Source of the DNA: Loripinus fragilis
Lineage: Eukaryota; Mollusca; Bivalvia; Lucinida; Lucinidae
Assembly: GCA_964019695.1 (NCBI GenBank)
Contig: OZ026520.1
Location: 25,620,130 to 25,684,129 of the forward strand
Length of the DNA: 64,000 bases
Direction: 5' to 3'
The first letter of the stretch is position 1. Every line of letters starts with the position of its first letter. The notes beneath the pieces were generated by a model. That model was given only the letters and a program-made list of their open reading frames with translations, was not told where the DNA came from and made no database searches. Positions 46,553-58,144 of this stretch are shown here, in pieces. The translations under genes were made by a program, and so were the position numbers.

Positions 46553-47330
46553 TTAGTTAGAGTGCGTGCCAAAAATAATTTTCTTCTTTATTAACCAAAA
46601 CATATGTTGTGGGTGTTCAAAAAACATCCCAATGAGTGGTTCTTTTGAGCACGCAAAACATATGAGCGCCGATCTGAGAAAAGGGTCCTTCAGGCATTTT
46701 AGCAGTTTTTGTGTAATCAAAATTTAAAAAAAAACGTCTAAATTTTCAAGATGTCGCATGTTCTTACACTAGACTCAAACTGCTTCTAACATGTAATACA
46801 ATCAAAGGCGCAAAGAGTTCTGATGAAATTAAGTGATAAATATAATTTATGTTGCCATGGCAACAGCTGACTACAAACTTCCTTGAAATTGGGATACCCC
46901 ATTTTAAATGCTTTTATAAACACGTGATGTGCGTATGTGGGCTATTTCTGCAGTCTATGCAATTGTATACGCATCAAATTAACAGAAAGATGAAGCATTC
47001 TTGACATATTGCTCCTTGCGTATTTGTAGTAGCGTCATATGTTAAAACAATGGTGTTGACGTCATAACCTCATTAACAACGTTAAGTGACGTCATGTTTA
47101 AAATGCATCATATATATGAGTTTAAACGCTCATATCTTTGTTATTTGTAAAGATAAGCTCTTCAGATTTTCTGTAATTGTTAACAACAGCTAGGTCTTTC
47201 TTTCTCTATAAATATCTCACTTTTGACTTTTATAGCCAGAAGGTCCCTTTTGTCAGATCTTGGCTCATATGTTAAAACTGATGGATAAGAAAATAATTAC
47301 GAGTTTACGGTGAAAAATTGTGTTTATCTA
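46553..47330. mobile_element. AGTGCGTGCCAAAA repeat, interrupted copy
   Basis: 46553-46668 and 47267-47330 together match 41754-41935. The break falls at ACATATG, where a 0.6-kb element has inserted. Confidence 0.55.
46669..47266. mobile_element. 0.6-kb TIR element nested in another repeat
   Basis: Ends GAGCGCCGATCTGAGAAAAG and the inverse of AGCCAAGATCTGACAAAAGG, extending to GG.CCTTC. Bordered by (C)ATAT(G) on both sides. Comparison with the intact host copy gives an empty site ACATATGTTAAAACTG, so the target duplication is ATAT to CATATG depending on where the ends are cut. No ORF. Confidence 0.6.
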
Positions 47331-47582
47331 AGCCTTTGTACATGTAGTTTATAGTTTATTTGACTTTCGTCTGTGATTGTGGCATTTTAAGGTCATACTT
47401 ACTCACTTCCACATCATTTTTGAAACACTGTAGTTCCAGATCAGCTAGCTTCTGGTGAAGTCTCAAAAACTCGGAACCACATTATTTTTCAGACTTGCGA
47501 AAAAACTGAGTTACTTTGAACTACATGTACATTTAGTTAGATAAAATTTGGAAAGGACTGTAGAGCATTTGATATTTTAGCA

Positions 47583-47802
47583 TGATCACACCGCATAGGT
47601 GGCAATCGAAAACGTAAATACTATTGATGAACGTAGGAGTTTCAACAATCGTTAGAAACAGATTTTTTTCAATTGCCATTTGTCGCAAGACTGGCATCAA
47701 ATGGCAATCAAAAACACTGTTTCTAGGGATATTTGATCCGCGTTCACTGATTGTTAAAAGTGTTTTTCATTGCGCCTATCCGGTGTGATGATTTTATACA
47801 AT
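47583..47802. mobile_element. palindromic MITE, ATCACACCG ends
   Basis: TGATCACACCGCATAGGTGGC pairs with GCGCCTATCCGGTGTGATGA. Inner arms AAACAGATTTTT-TTGCCATTTG / CAAATGGCAATC-AAACACTGTTT. About 220 bp, one long imperfect stem. Confidence 0.6.
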
Positions 47803-47804
47803 TA

Positions 47805-47945
47805 TTGACTTCAATGAGGAAGACATAATGATTTATCTACCCGAAAAAGTGATAATTCACTGAGGCGGCTAGGCCGAGGTGAATATCACTTTTAAGGGTA
47901 GATAAACTCTTATGTCCACCGAAATTGTAGTAAATAACTGTTTTG
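47805..47945. mobile_element. palindromic MITE, ACAATTATTGACTT end
   Basis: GAAGACATAATGATTTATCTACCC pairs with GGGTAGATAAACTCTTATGTCC in broken form, with inner AGTGATAATTCAC / GTGAATATCACTT. Terminal words are shared with 31031-31168. Confidence 0.5.
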
Positions 47946-48084
47946 TTATATGACTTTTCATTTAAGAATGAAAATTTTGCTACTTTCACTTTTGTTGTTA
48001 AAGACATGTTCAACCTTCAAGGACTTTCTCATAAGTTTAAGCAACTGTTGTTAAAATATTATAATGTAGTATTTTGCATTTTCA

Positions 48085-49311
48085 AATATATACTAAAACG
48101 CTAGTTCAGAAAGTGAAACGTAGGTAATACAAAGTTCATGTTTTTTAAGTGAAGCAATACTTTACCAAGATTCTGCAAGTTATTTCATTTGAAAATGACG
48201 TGTACTTCTTGCACTGACGAAGTTAGAGAAACGGTACCCTCATTTCAAAAGTCACACTTTTTCTACTATATAAACCATAACACAAATTAACACAGATTAA
48301 CGTTTTTGTTTGTTTAAAGATGTTACTGGCTAGCGTGCTATAAGAAGAATAAACCTCAGAAGTTTTGATTCTTTTGTTTGATTTGATTCTTTACGTCCCA
48401 TCAACAATCTTTCAGTTAAACAGGGACGGGTCTTCCTGGGTTGAACCAGTACCAAGCTAGGATAAATGTGTCTTGCTCAAGGACCACAACACAGTGACGC
48501 CAGTGAGGCTCAAACCTGCGGCCCTTCGGTCTCAAGTCAAGCACTCTGACACTGAGCCACTGCGCTCCCTAGTTTTGATTCTATGGGACTCGTCGTTTTT
48601 GCTACTCAACAACATAAGGCAATACTTTTAGCAGGTTAATCATTAAAATTCAGCTATAAACTTGCAATTTTCATAGAGACTTTGCACTGCTCTATACGCT
48701 TTATTATCAGCGATACGGCATTGAAATTTTCAGCAATTATTCATTATCACCAGACGTCACCGTCCGTTTTTGAAAATTGGAAAAAAAATATTATAATGCT
48801 ACCAAATCGATTTTTAAACTCTATTATTGAAACCGGAAGCGTACAGTAGTTGTAAAACAATAATCGCCAAAAATGGACTAATCAAGTTCTACTTTGTTTG
48901 GCCTACAGTGTTCAAATAAAATTAAGTGCATCTAACAATTTTACCAGGAAATACTGGTGAATTTCAAAAATCTCGAAAATTTTTGAAAAATGCAACATTT
49001 TAGAAATGTAAAAAATATCCCATGAGCAAAATTTCAATTGTTTGGTGTTTTTCCATTCGGACAGACCGGTTTGTAACCATCTAAACGTCAATTTTATAAA
49101 AACTACTCTCAGAACCATTTTTCCTAAAAAAATACGTTTTTTGCATTTTTAACCCAAAAAACTTTGAAGTGAAAGAAAACTGTTCAAACACACTGCTAAA
49201 CGTCTGCCCACGAGAATACACATATATAGGCATAAAATTATTTCAATTATATTAGCGTTTGGTCAGAAATAATGAGTTTGAAAAGTGACCAATTAGAACT
49301 TTGTTTAAGTA
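48085..49311. mobile_element. 1.03-kb TIR element, copy 2 (inverse), split by a SINE
   Basis: The reverse complement of 27302-28335 over nearly its full length. The right end AGTGACCAATTAGAAC is kept; the left end is worn. Without the SINE and its duplication it is about 1.02 kb, as expected. The open frame 48912-49118 (minus) is part of the repeat. Confidence 0.7.
48373..48570 (-). mobile_element. tRNA-derived SINE with 12-bp target duplication
   Basis: Direct repeats AGTTTTGATTCT at 48361-48372 and 48571-48582 flank 198 bp. On the minus strand it starts GGGAGCGCAGTGGCTCAGTG (A-box region), then GCAGGTTTGAGCCTC (B-box region). The motif CCTTGAGCAAGACAC follows, a phrase typical of several metazoan tRNA-SINE bodies. 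Its 3' end is near GGGACGTAAAGAATC. The internal pol III promoter is recognisable but mutated. Confidence 0.75.
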
Positions 49312-49361
49312 TATATTAATTCTCTTAATGAGGAATATAAAATGTTATCATAAAACTGTTT

Positions 49362-50427
49362 TACAGTGAGCCACTTTAGTTACGCACCACTTATAAAATG
49401 TAAAATTACTCGAAAAAGAAATGTGATATTTTTATTCTGAGACTATCAACATAAAGACCATCTATATTTGCATTAGCCATTGAAGTTTCATTGTAATCAG
49501 ATTAGAAACAAAGGAGAAAATGGATTTTTAAGCGCACTACCCTCAAAACACCATTTCACATTGCATTATCTCGAATGAAACTCAGATCACATTGCACTTT
49601 TTTCAGGGTCAAATTTCTGCTATGCCAGATTTAAGAGCCGATTTATTCTTGGCAATATCTAAGACTAGTATGTGATGGTTAACTTCATAGTTTTTTTTAA
49701 TGTTTTAGTATTTTGGTTCCCAGCTGACCAAGGTTTGAAAAAAGTTGGTTTTAGTACTTTTTTTTAAGTTAGTTAAAATTTCGTATGATTCTGAGTAATC
49801 TAATTATCGAAATACTTCTTTTATGATTTCATTTTAAACAGCAATGTATCCGCCGTTTATTTTCGTGAAAAAATTAATGGATTTATTGGCGTCATGGTGT
49901 TGACGTTATTGATGACGTCACTACTACCAAGGCTATAAGACGTGTCAATGATAAGATGTTTTCGTGCTTTGATACTTCTATGTCAACAAGTGACTCATTA
50001 CAAAATAATCTGCGAAGGAAACCTAGTTTGATTATTGTAACTGACGTTAATATGACGTTAAAACGAGCATTTCTTCAAAAAGTAACGGTGTTACTAAATT
50101 AAACGACCAAAAAAAGGGGTTTTACTTGAATAAATAAATTGTTGTTGGTGTTTTTCTGTCACAACGATCACCATGGATAATGCCTAGCAAAAAACAAAAA
50201 TAGAAAAAATAGACGTTCCGCTTGCACGTGCATTTTTCAAAATTTGTCAAAATTGCCTTTGAGTAGCAGAATGATCCGCATGAGTGATTCCAAAAAAATT
50301 TTTTCGATGTTATCAAACAGATAAAATGTCAATAAATAAATTATCATAGAGAATATTCGATTCCAGTATTTTTGTCAAAAAATGTGGGTCCTGAAAAAAT
50401 GGTGCGTAACTAAAGTGGCTCACTGTA
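49362..50427. mobile_element. 1.06-kb Tc1/mariner-like non-autonomous element
   Basis: CAGTGAGCCACTTTAGTTAC continues to GCACCA (26 bp) and is mirrored perfectly at the other end, with TA on both sides. CAGT termini and a TA site are the Tc1/mariner pattern. No transposase frame (the only open frame of note is 50122-50316 minus, featureless). Perfect TIRs suggest fairly recent movement. Confidence 0.75.
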
Positions 50428-50785
50428 CAGTTTGTGAATTCAAACAAAGATAAATAAGCAAACAAAACAAAACTGTTGCAACCTTCATGAAAGTCTTTAA
50501 TTTACCTGTTGGAAGGTGAAACAGCCAATCATGTCAATTTCATGCAGCACATGCTAGTTTCACACTCATCATGCTATTTTTAGCTCTCTAGAGGGTACTC
50601 TTGCAGAAGTGTCAAAAATATTAACTTCTGGAAACTAGTTAAAGCTGGTTTTCATGCTATACTAACTTGTGGACTGGTTTAGACCGGTTTCCAGATAGAC
50701 ATAGAGATTTATGAAGACTAATTGGGCCAATCAGGAGACAGGATTCTCTCCAGTCATATAACAAGAGTTAATATGTAATTTGGTC
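50428..50785. other. no feature seen
   Basis: AT-rich sequence without recognisable coding, RNA or repeat structure. Confidence 0.5.
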
Positions 50786-50787
50786 TG

Positions 50788-51105
50788 TGCATATCCAATC
50801 TAGTTTGTTCGAGATTATGCATTATCCAATCTATAATGGTTTATTCGAGATTATGTATATCCTTTCTAAAATAGTTTATTCAAAATTATACATATCCAAT
50901 CTAAAATAGTTAATTCGAGATTATGCATATCCAATCTAAAATAGTTAATTCAAAATTATACATATCCAATCTAAAATAGTTTATTCGAGATTATGCATAT
51001 CCAATCTAAAATAGTTAATTCGAGATTATGCATATCCAATCTAAAATAGTTAATTCGAGATTATGCATATCCAATCTAAAATAGTTTATCCAAGATTATG
51101 CACTT
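50788..51105. repeat. 35-bp minisatellite, about 9 units
   Basis: Unit is CATATCCAATCTAAAATAG followed by TT(A)ATTCGAGATTATG. The first two units differ most and the later ones are near identical. Confidence 0.85.
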
Positions 51106-52140
51106 TGCTGTAATAAACTCAAATAATTATCAACAATAAACATAAAATATTAAATGTTGAACACAGAAGTCTTAACCCATATTCGCCTATCGTCCTTTTT
51201 GTGGGACATCCACAAACATTGCAAAATCAGATCAGATGCCGCAGAACGCAGCGTCTGATTAGGTTCTCTACTGTTGCTTACAGAAGTTTCTTTTAAGATT
51301 TGAATAAAAATGAAAATACCACCGAACAACCCTAAAAGGGATACATGCATTAGGAGGTTATTTTGGACCCCTATGAGGCCAAAAGATAAAATTGCTTTTA
51401 AAAAGTTTCTTCTTATTAGTTTTTTAAACAATAGTCCAAGTTTAAAAGTCTGGTATTGATTCTGGAGCAAATTTAAGGCATTTGACAGATAAATGAACAT
51501 AGAGCACAAGCAATTACCAAAAAGATATTTTAACAGAGGTTGAGAATTACCAAGACACACGATAAAAAACTATATTGACGCACAATTTAATAAAAGTTTT
51601 TTGCATTTGCTTGTGCTGATATCTATATCTTAAAAGATAAGTCTCAAAACGCCTTAAATTTGGCATAAAAATGATAATTTCTGTCTTTTAGGCCTATTTT
51701 TTTCAGCCATTTTTTTACCATAGCAATGGTAAAAGTAAAATAAATGCCAGAATTTTACACTTGGACAATTCTTCTTATAAACCAATAGGATGTAATTGGT
51801 GAAAAGCAACTTTCAGCTTTTTGCTCTTGAGGGGGCCGAATTAGCCCTTTACTGCAATTAGCTCTTTGAAAAGGACTTGTCCAATTGATAAGGATGGGAA
51901 ATACATTCGGCTTAAATGGGTTAATTAACTAGTATACAGCCAGCGATATGTTAGTAGGAGTCAGGAATGGAGCAATGTTCTGTTGTCGTAACACACTGAG
52001 AGGAGAAAATGGTGTCTGTTGGCGGGAGTCCAATCCAAATGTTTCATCTATACGCCTACCCCTCCATAGGTCCAAGCTGATGTCTGGCAATGACACACAT
52101 GGCATGTAACGGTTCCTGAAATAAATGCCCATCATATTAT
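51106..52140. other. unexplained AT-rich stretch
   Basis: The longest open frame (51150-51560, minus, 136 codons) shares a short region (IQIL...SVS) with an open frame at 30390-30698, which suggests a shared repeat rather than a gene. A weak CAAGTCC/AAAGGACTTG pair is present near 51770-51880. No other structure seen. Confidence 0.4.
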
Positions 52141-52372
52141 GGGCCTCGACGTGGTTATAAAACCTTTTTCATGCTCAACTTAACTGAGCACGAAATTTCA
52201 ACTGCTCATAGGAACTAAAATACCGACAACGAAGAAGTGTAGTGCTTTAAGACTCTCAGATGTTGTATTTATAATACTAAGAACAATTGTTGGCATTTTA
52301 GCATTGATGAGCAGAATAAATTTCGTTCTCAGCTGAGTTTAGCATGGAAAAAGTTTTTTAACCTCGGGGCCT
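52141..52372. mobile_element. MITE-C copy 3
   Basis: GGGCCTCGACGTGGTTATAAAACC... CTCAACTTAACTGAGCACG at the left and TTTTTTAACCTCGGGGCC at the right. AATTGTTGGCATTTTAGCAT inside, as in copy 1. Confidence 0.7.
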
Positions 52373-52579
52373 GTCCTCGGGGTCTCCAACAAGGTCATGC
52401 TTGGGGCTTGTATAGAGTTCTAGGGATACAGGATAATTGCAATTTTACTTCCAGGGATATGGGATACTTTGTTCAATATTTACGTTACTTTAAGGATATT
52501 GAATATTTAGGAAAATTTATGATGGGGATATTTGCCAATTTATAAGGGATACTTGCCTGTTTACTTCAAGGGATATGAG

Positions 52580-52810
52580 ATATTTGTTAACCCCCCCCCC
52601 CCCAATACAAGCCTCAGGCTCGAACAAGTCTGCTCAGCTACAGTGTCTGCCTAGAAAATCGAAATTTTACTTGTGGCAAGTTCAGATATGATACCCTCTA
52701 ATAAGTGAATAAGAAAGGCGCTGTTCAGACTGCGTGGATGCGAATGGCTGGTCTGCACCTTTGTTATTCAAAAACCACCAAAGACAGGTTTTCTCGCGCG
52801 TCGAGTTCCA
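52580..52810. mobile_element. MITE-B copy next to a poly-C tract
   Basis: Contains AAGTCTGCTCAGCTACAG, TAGAAAATCGAAATTTTAC, CTGGTCTGCACC and AAAGACAGGTTTTCTCG..CGTCGAG. The left end is lost in a run of 13 C at about 52591-52603. Confidence 0.5.
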
Positions 52811-53920
52811 TATAGTCTGAGACCTAACAGTAATTCCACAACATGAGAAATTGCAAAGGCTTCTATGTTTACTCAGAAAAAACAATTGAAGGATGTTTAG
52901 ATTCAGTTCCATCTGTAACATACAATTTAATATAGACTAAACTAATATTGCATGCATTTCATAGTTCCAGATATCTGCAGTCAAAATAAATGTTTAATTT
53001 AAGTCACGCTTCAATGCTTAAAGTACAGTGCACGCCCAAATGGTGCAACCCTTTATACTGAAAAGTCACAAACATTCAAAAATGATTGAAACTCGCTTGT
53101 ATTCCATAATATTCCATAATGACTGGCTCCAAAATCACTGAAGGCTCTCAGCCAAAAGCATGAACCTAATTTTGTAGTTATGTCAGTGTTTTACTTCCTA
53201 TTTTTGTCATATTGGTTTGGGTATGCCATATCTGTACATTTTTGTTGAAAAAATGTCACGTTATTACGTGCAATTATCGATAAATGGGTTTGAACACTTT
53301 TCTGCGGTCAGAACAGCAATGACCAGGTAAAATTTGCAGCAAAAATTTAAACACTATTTTTTAGGGGTTGTAAACTTTGGGTAAAGAGTGTTGGTACATT
53401 TGGTGTGGTACTGTATCGTAACCAATGACCCGTAAATTTTATTTTTCATTATGCTGAATTGCATATTAGTAGTTCTATCAGATACAACACTACTTTGTTT
53501 GGAAATTATTTTCTCAAATGTTATATAGTCAAGAGAATTTTAATATCCTTCAATTTTTTTCTGAGTTTGTTTTCGTGTTTATAAGAAAAAATACTTTGCT
53601 TCTACTGGCTAACATATTTTTGTGCGTTTATACCATTTGAAAGTAACATGAATAAGGCAATATTCTTTAAATTTTCATTGAAATTGATCCTCTCATTTTA
53701 TAGCTACAGGTTTTTTTATAGCATGGTTATTATGCGACAATCTCACTCAGCATGTCTGTTTTCTCTTTCATTGCACGACGGTGGGTCAGGTCGCAGACTC
53801 ACTGACGACACTGACCTTAAACTTTCATTGGTAGAGTGTTGCCTGTTGCTTTTCATTGGCTGGTCCCAACATGGCTTAACTTACGGATTACTTTAGCTCT
53901 AATTGTCTGTGAGTCAAGAA
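52811..53920. other. no gene seen; one weak repeat
   Basis: AT-rich. 53750-53920 shares words with 12300-12450. The open frame 53648-53896 runs through that repeat and is judged non-coding. Confidence 0.5.
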
Positions 53921-54139
53921 CCAGGGATTTTTTTTCAAGTTTTTGAAGGGGCCCTAGCGTCTTTCAGATTGGGAAAATTATCGTGGTAAGCCCCTAAATC
54001 GGGAAAGGAGTTCTAGCGACAAGGAGTATATTTTGCCCAGTTGATATGATTACAAACCCTTCATTTTACGCCATTATACTGGGTGCCGTTTAGACCAGAC
54101 TTTGAGTAAATGCATTGCTAGTTTTAAATAAAAGCACCG

Positions 54140-55818
54140 CAAGCACTGCATAATACCCCGCCACTGCTGGGGGCACCAAAAGTTATTTTGTGAGATATAT
54201 AATGCCTAAATAGCAACAGAACTGAGATAGACAGTGATATGACGTCCTTAGTCACAATATGTAACCTTTGATGGTCAACATATCTGTGAAGTCTCATTCA
54301 GATATTTCATATAGTAAAGGAACTACAGGTCAAAAACATTTTCCAGATTAATCAAGGGCGGATAACTCATGAACTGGAAAGGTAAGAGTGACGGTCCTTC
54401 GTTGTAATATGTAACTTTTGCTGTTCAACATATCTGTGAAGTTTCATTCAGATATCATAAACAGTAAAAAATAACAGGCCAGAAACTATTTTTTAAAGGG
54501 AGAAAGGGCAGTAACTCCATCGAAAATGGTCGGATTTTGCCCATTAACAATCCCATACCACTCATCCCCAATAACAATATGTATGCAAAATTTGAAAATA
54601 TTCTGTGCATAAATACTCAAGTTATCGATCGGAAACAGTGAGCATGGACGGATGAAATGAACTACAGGTCAAAAACCAATTCTCAGATCAATCAAGGGTG
54701 GATAACTCACAATCTGGAAAGGTAAGAGTGACGATCCTTACCCACAATATGTAACCTTTGATGGTCAACATATCTGTGAAGTTTCATTTAGATACTCCAT
54801 ATAGTAAATGAACTACAGGTCAAAAACCATTTTTCAGATCAACCAAGGGCGGATAACTCATGAACTGGAAAGGTAAGGGTGACGGTCCTTACTAAAAATA
54901 TGTAACCTTTGATGTTCAACATATCTGTGAAGTTTCATTCAGATATTCCATATAGTAAAAGAAACTACAGGCCAAAAACCAATTCTCAGATCAATCAAGG
55001 GTGGATAACTCATAATCTGTAAAGGTAAGAGTGACGATCCTTAGTCACAATATGTAACCTTTGATGATCAACATATCTGTAAAGTTTCATTCAGATATTC
55101 CATATAGTAAATGAACTACAGGTCAAAAACCATTTTTCAGATCAATCAAGGGCAGATAACTCATGAACTGGAAAGGTAAGAGTGATGGTTCTTTGTCACA
55201 GTATGTAACCTTTGATGTGAAACATATCTGTAAAGTTTCATTTAAACATTCCACATAGTAAAGGAACTACGGGTAAAAAACATTTTTTAATTCAATCAAG
55301 GGCGGATAACTCACAAACGGGAAAGGTAAGAGTGACGGTTCTTAGTCACAATATGTTACCTTTGATGTGAAACATATCTGTGAAGTTATATTCAGATATT
55401 CCATATAGTAAAGGAACAATAGGTCAAAAATCTTTTTTCAGACCTATCAAGGGCGGATAACTCACAAACTGGGATGGTCAGAGTGACAGTCCTTAGTCAC
55501 AATATGTAACCTTTGATGAGCAAAATGTCTGTGAAATTTCATTCAGATATCATGAACAGTAAAGGAATAACAGGCCAGAAACCATTTTTCCAATACGAAA
55601 AAGGGCAGTAACTCCGTTAAAAATGGACGGATTTTGCCCATTAACAATCCCATACCACTCATTGCCGATAACAATATGTATGCAAAATTTGAAAAAATTC
55701 CGTGAATAAATACTCAAGTTTTCGATCGGAAATGGTGAGCACGGACGGACAGACGGACAGACACTGAAGGGTATAACATAATACCCCGACACTAAAGTGT
55801 GGCGGGGTATAAAAAGTA
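54140..55818. mobile_element. CCCCGCCAC-TIR element with internal 151-bp tandem array
   Basis: Ends ATACCCCGCCAC (near 54152) and GTGGCGGGGTAT (to 55815). The inside has about eight A units of 150-152 bp (GTAACCTTTGATG at 54261, 54411, 54751, 54902, 55054, 55204, 55355 and 55506) with AACATATCTGTGAAGTTTCA and GGCGGATAACTCA. Two copies of a B block (54480-54660, 55560-55740; GGATTTTGCCCATTAACAAT, CTCAAGTT.TCGATCGG, ending near GGACGGA) close the array, giving order A-A-B-A6-B. Non-autonomous. Confidence 0.7.
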
Positions 55819-55934
55819 AAAGTGCTGAAATGTTAAGGATAGGAGTGCTCTTCATTTCCTAAACCTTACCGTATTCTTACTGCGCATGCGTACGAAATTC
55901 CCCCTAAAATTTTGACGTTTGTCATTAAATAAAT

Positions 55935-56095
55935 GAAACTGGTGTCTTTCAGTTTATTTTTAGATGCTTTCCTCCCTAGACCCAAGATGCCCTTTGGACA
56001 ACAACATGTTGCAATAAACATTTACAACATATGTAAAGAGCATTTTAGGATTAGGGGGGAAAACATCTTAAATAAACTGAAAGACACCAAGGATC
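55935..56095. repeat. small inverted-repeat insert in the left arm
   Basis: GGTGTCTTTCAGTTTATTTTTAG at the left is the inverse of TAAATAAACTGAAAGACACC at the right, with 100 bp between. The right arm of the foldback has only one copy of this word (59365-59390), so the left arm gained or kept a palindrome. Confidence 0.45.
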
Positions 56096-56898
56096 AGTCT
56101 CTATAAGGCCATTTTCATGGCTAAAACCGATTTTCTTTAAACTTTGTATACTTTAACTGATATGTATTGACTGTCTTATGATGCAATACCAGATTGTTTG
56201 GTTCACTGGTTTTCGCTGTATGCGCGATTTAAGTGGGTGGGGGTATTTCCACCCCTTTAAAAGTATAGATACAAAAATGCTATTTTTTCTATTCTAAGTC
56301 CATGCTTCAAAATGGTGGTTGCAAAAGGAAAAGTACAGTTCTGGACTTAAAAGATGGTGATAATATTGTTCTGAAATTCATACTAGAATAGAGTTTAAAT
56401 TCGCTTGTGAGATGTTCAACAATTTCAGTATTTTTTGTTCATCGTCTTTACCAAAAACCACAACACGTTCACAGTTTTCAAGATTTTTAGTAAAATCTTT
56501 AGCCATTATTACGTTGATATAATAGTCTTTTCAGGCAAATGTCAGAATTTATTTTATGGTCATTAATATGAGAGTTTTCTCCCCACGAAATTTGATTTTG
56601 TCCGCTTTTTCAATGTCAGCATGCATGTGTCATTCCATAGTTCTCCGAACTCCATTTGGAATTTAATAACACCTTTTGATGCAAATATTTGTTGATTTTT
56701 GTAGGCATTGGAGTTACTTTTGCATGCGACGATGTCATATTGTATGTAATTTTGAAAAAAGGATACCTCGAAACTGGAAAACTAACAAATTGCCAATGAC
56801 TTACAAGCAAGGTTTGCTTAGTTTTTGCAACCTCGTTAAACTCAAGCTAAATGCTTAACTTAAAGTCCTTATGACCCATTCCTGTTTCACACTGGTTA

Positions 56899-57117
56899 TT
56901 ATTCATCTTCTTCAGAATTGCCAGACATAATCCATGTGTCAACAGCAGCATCTTTTACATAATCAATGTGCACCATGCTCAGTTTGGCTTCACTGTTTTC
57001 AGTTTTGTTGCGGTAATATCCTAAATAACAAAGCACTGAAGCCACATGTGCACAACACCCAACTGTGCGAGCCATAATACCACCCCGTGATTGGGTTAAG
57101 CCCTTCAGTGTATTCAA
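56899..57117 (-). pseudogene. SWIM-type zinc-finger ORF, C-terminal remnant (left arm)
   Basis: Reads ARTVGCCAHVASVLCYLGYY, then a tail ending EED and a stop. The CC.HVAS.L.YLGY shape matches the second half of SWIM zinc fingers (CxC...CxH) found in transposon-related and uncharacterised invertebrate proteins. The first two Cys (the CxC) seen in the right-arm copy are deleted here. No upstream domain remains, so it is a broken fragment. SWIM domains bind DNA or proteins; this copy cannot form the full site. Confidence 0.5.
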
Positions 57118-57138
57118 TTCACAAGTTATATGTTTTAT

Positions 57139-57905
57139 CAGCTCACCTGAGACGAAGGCTCCAGGTGAGCTTATAGGATGGGACTAGAGTTGGCTTCCGT
57201 GCGTGCATGCGTCCATCCATCAATAGGTGCGTTCATACTTTAAAACATGAATATATCTGAGATCAGCAGGCCAATCATAATCACATTTCATCTGGAGCAT
57301 CATTGGGGTGGGGATTGTCTGTATCAGGTTTTGGGTCAGATCAGATCAGAACTCAGGTTTACATGGCATCAGATAGCTCCCATAGGGTTATAATGGGGAA
57401 ATCATGTGACCACTATAGCTTCTTCATTTTTAAATGGATCTTCTTCATTCTTACAGGTAACAAGGACAACCATTAATGCTTAAATGAGTTTGAATTTTGT
57501 CAAGATCCCATCACCGAGTACTGAGTTAAAACCCTTGAGCGTCTGAAAAATCTAATGATAAATTACATCTTGTGACCACTCTAGTGCCATTATTTTTGAT
57601 TGGATCTTCATATACTTAAACTGATATAAAATCTCAGATGGGTTCAACATTCTGCAAAATCAGACCTCTGGCTACAAAGTTCGCTTTCCATGAGCGTCAG
57701 GAAAAATTTCCATAGACTTATAATGGGAGAAATGTTGTGACCACTCTAGTGCCTTCTTTTTTGGCTGAATCTTTTCCATTCTTACAGGTTACAAGGACAG
57801 CCATCAAAGCTTGAATGAGCTTGAATTTTGTCGTTGTTTCAAGTTAGAGTTGCCTGCCATTGTGCATCCTCCCAAACATTATGTTGGCTCCCAGGTGAGC
57901 GATCG
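57139..57905. mobile_element. AGCTCACCTGAG repeat inserted in the foldback
   Basis: Starts CAGCTCACCTGAGACGAAGG with an immediate inverse CAGGTGAGCT and ends CCAGGTGAGC. Inside, TGTGACCACT.TAG..(T)TCTT, TTCTTACAGGTAACAAGGAC and AATGAG.TTGAATTTTGTC occur twice at a spacing of about 350 bp. It interrupts the left arm exactly between AAGTTATATGTTTT and TTGTTTATTGTGTG. Confidence 0.55.
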
Positions 57906-58144
57906 TTGCCAATTGGGCTGCTTGTTTATTGTGTGACGAGAACGGATGTGTGCTTTATGAATATCATCACTTTCTTTGTGTGCCATTATCTAATATGATC
58001 CCATTTGAAGAATCTGGCCAACTCCTACACGATTGAACACTTTGACAAAAAGGATCATATGAGATAATGGCACACAAAGAAGATGACGGTATTCTCGAAG
58101 CACAGATACGTTCTTGTCACACATCAAACAAAACATATAACTTG

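Noticed and set aside
51150..51560. 136-codon minus-strand open frame, the longest non-peroxidase frame
   Set aside because: No domain, no splice context, low-complexity hydrophobic start. Its later part shares words with another open frame at 30390-30698, pointing to repeat origin.
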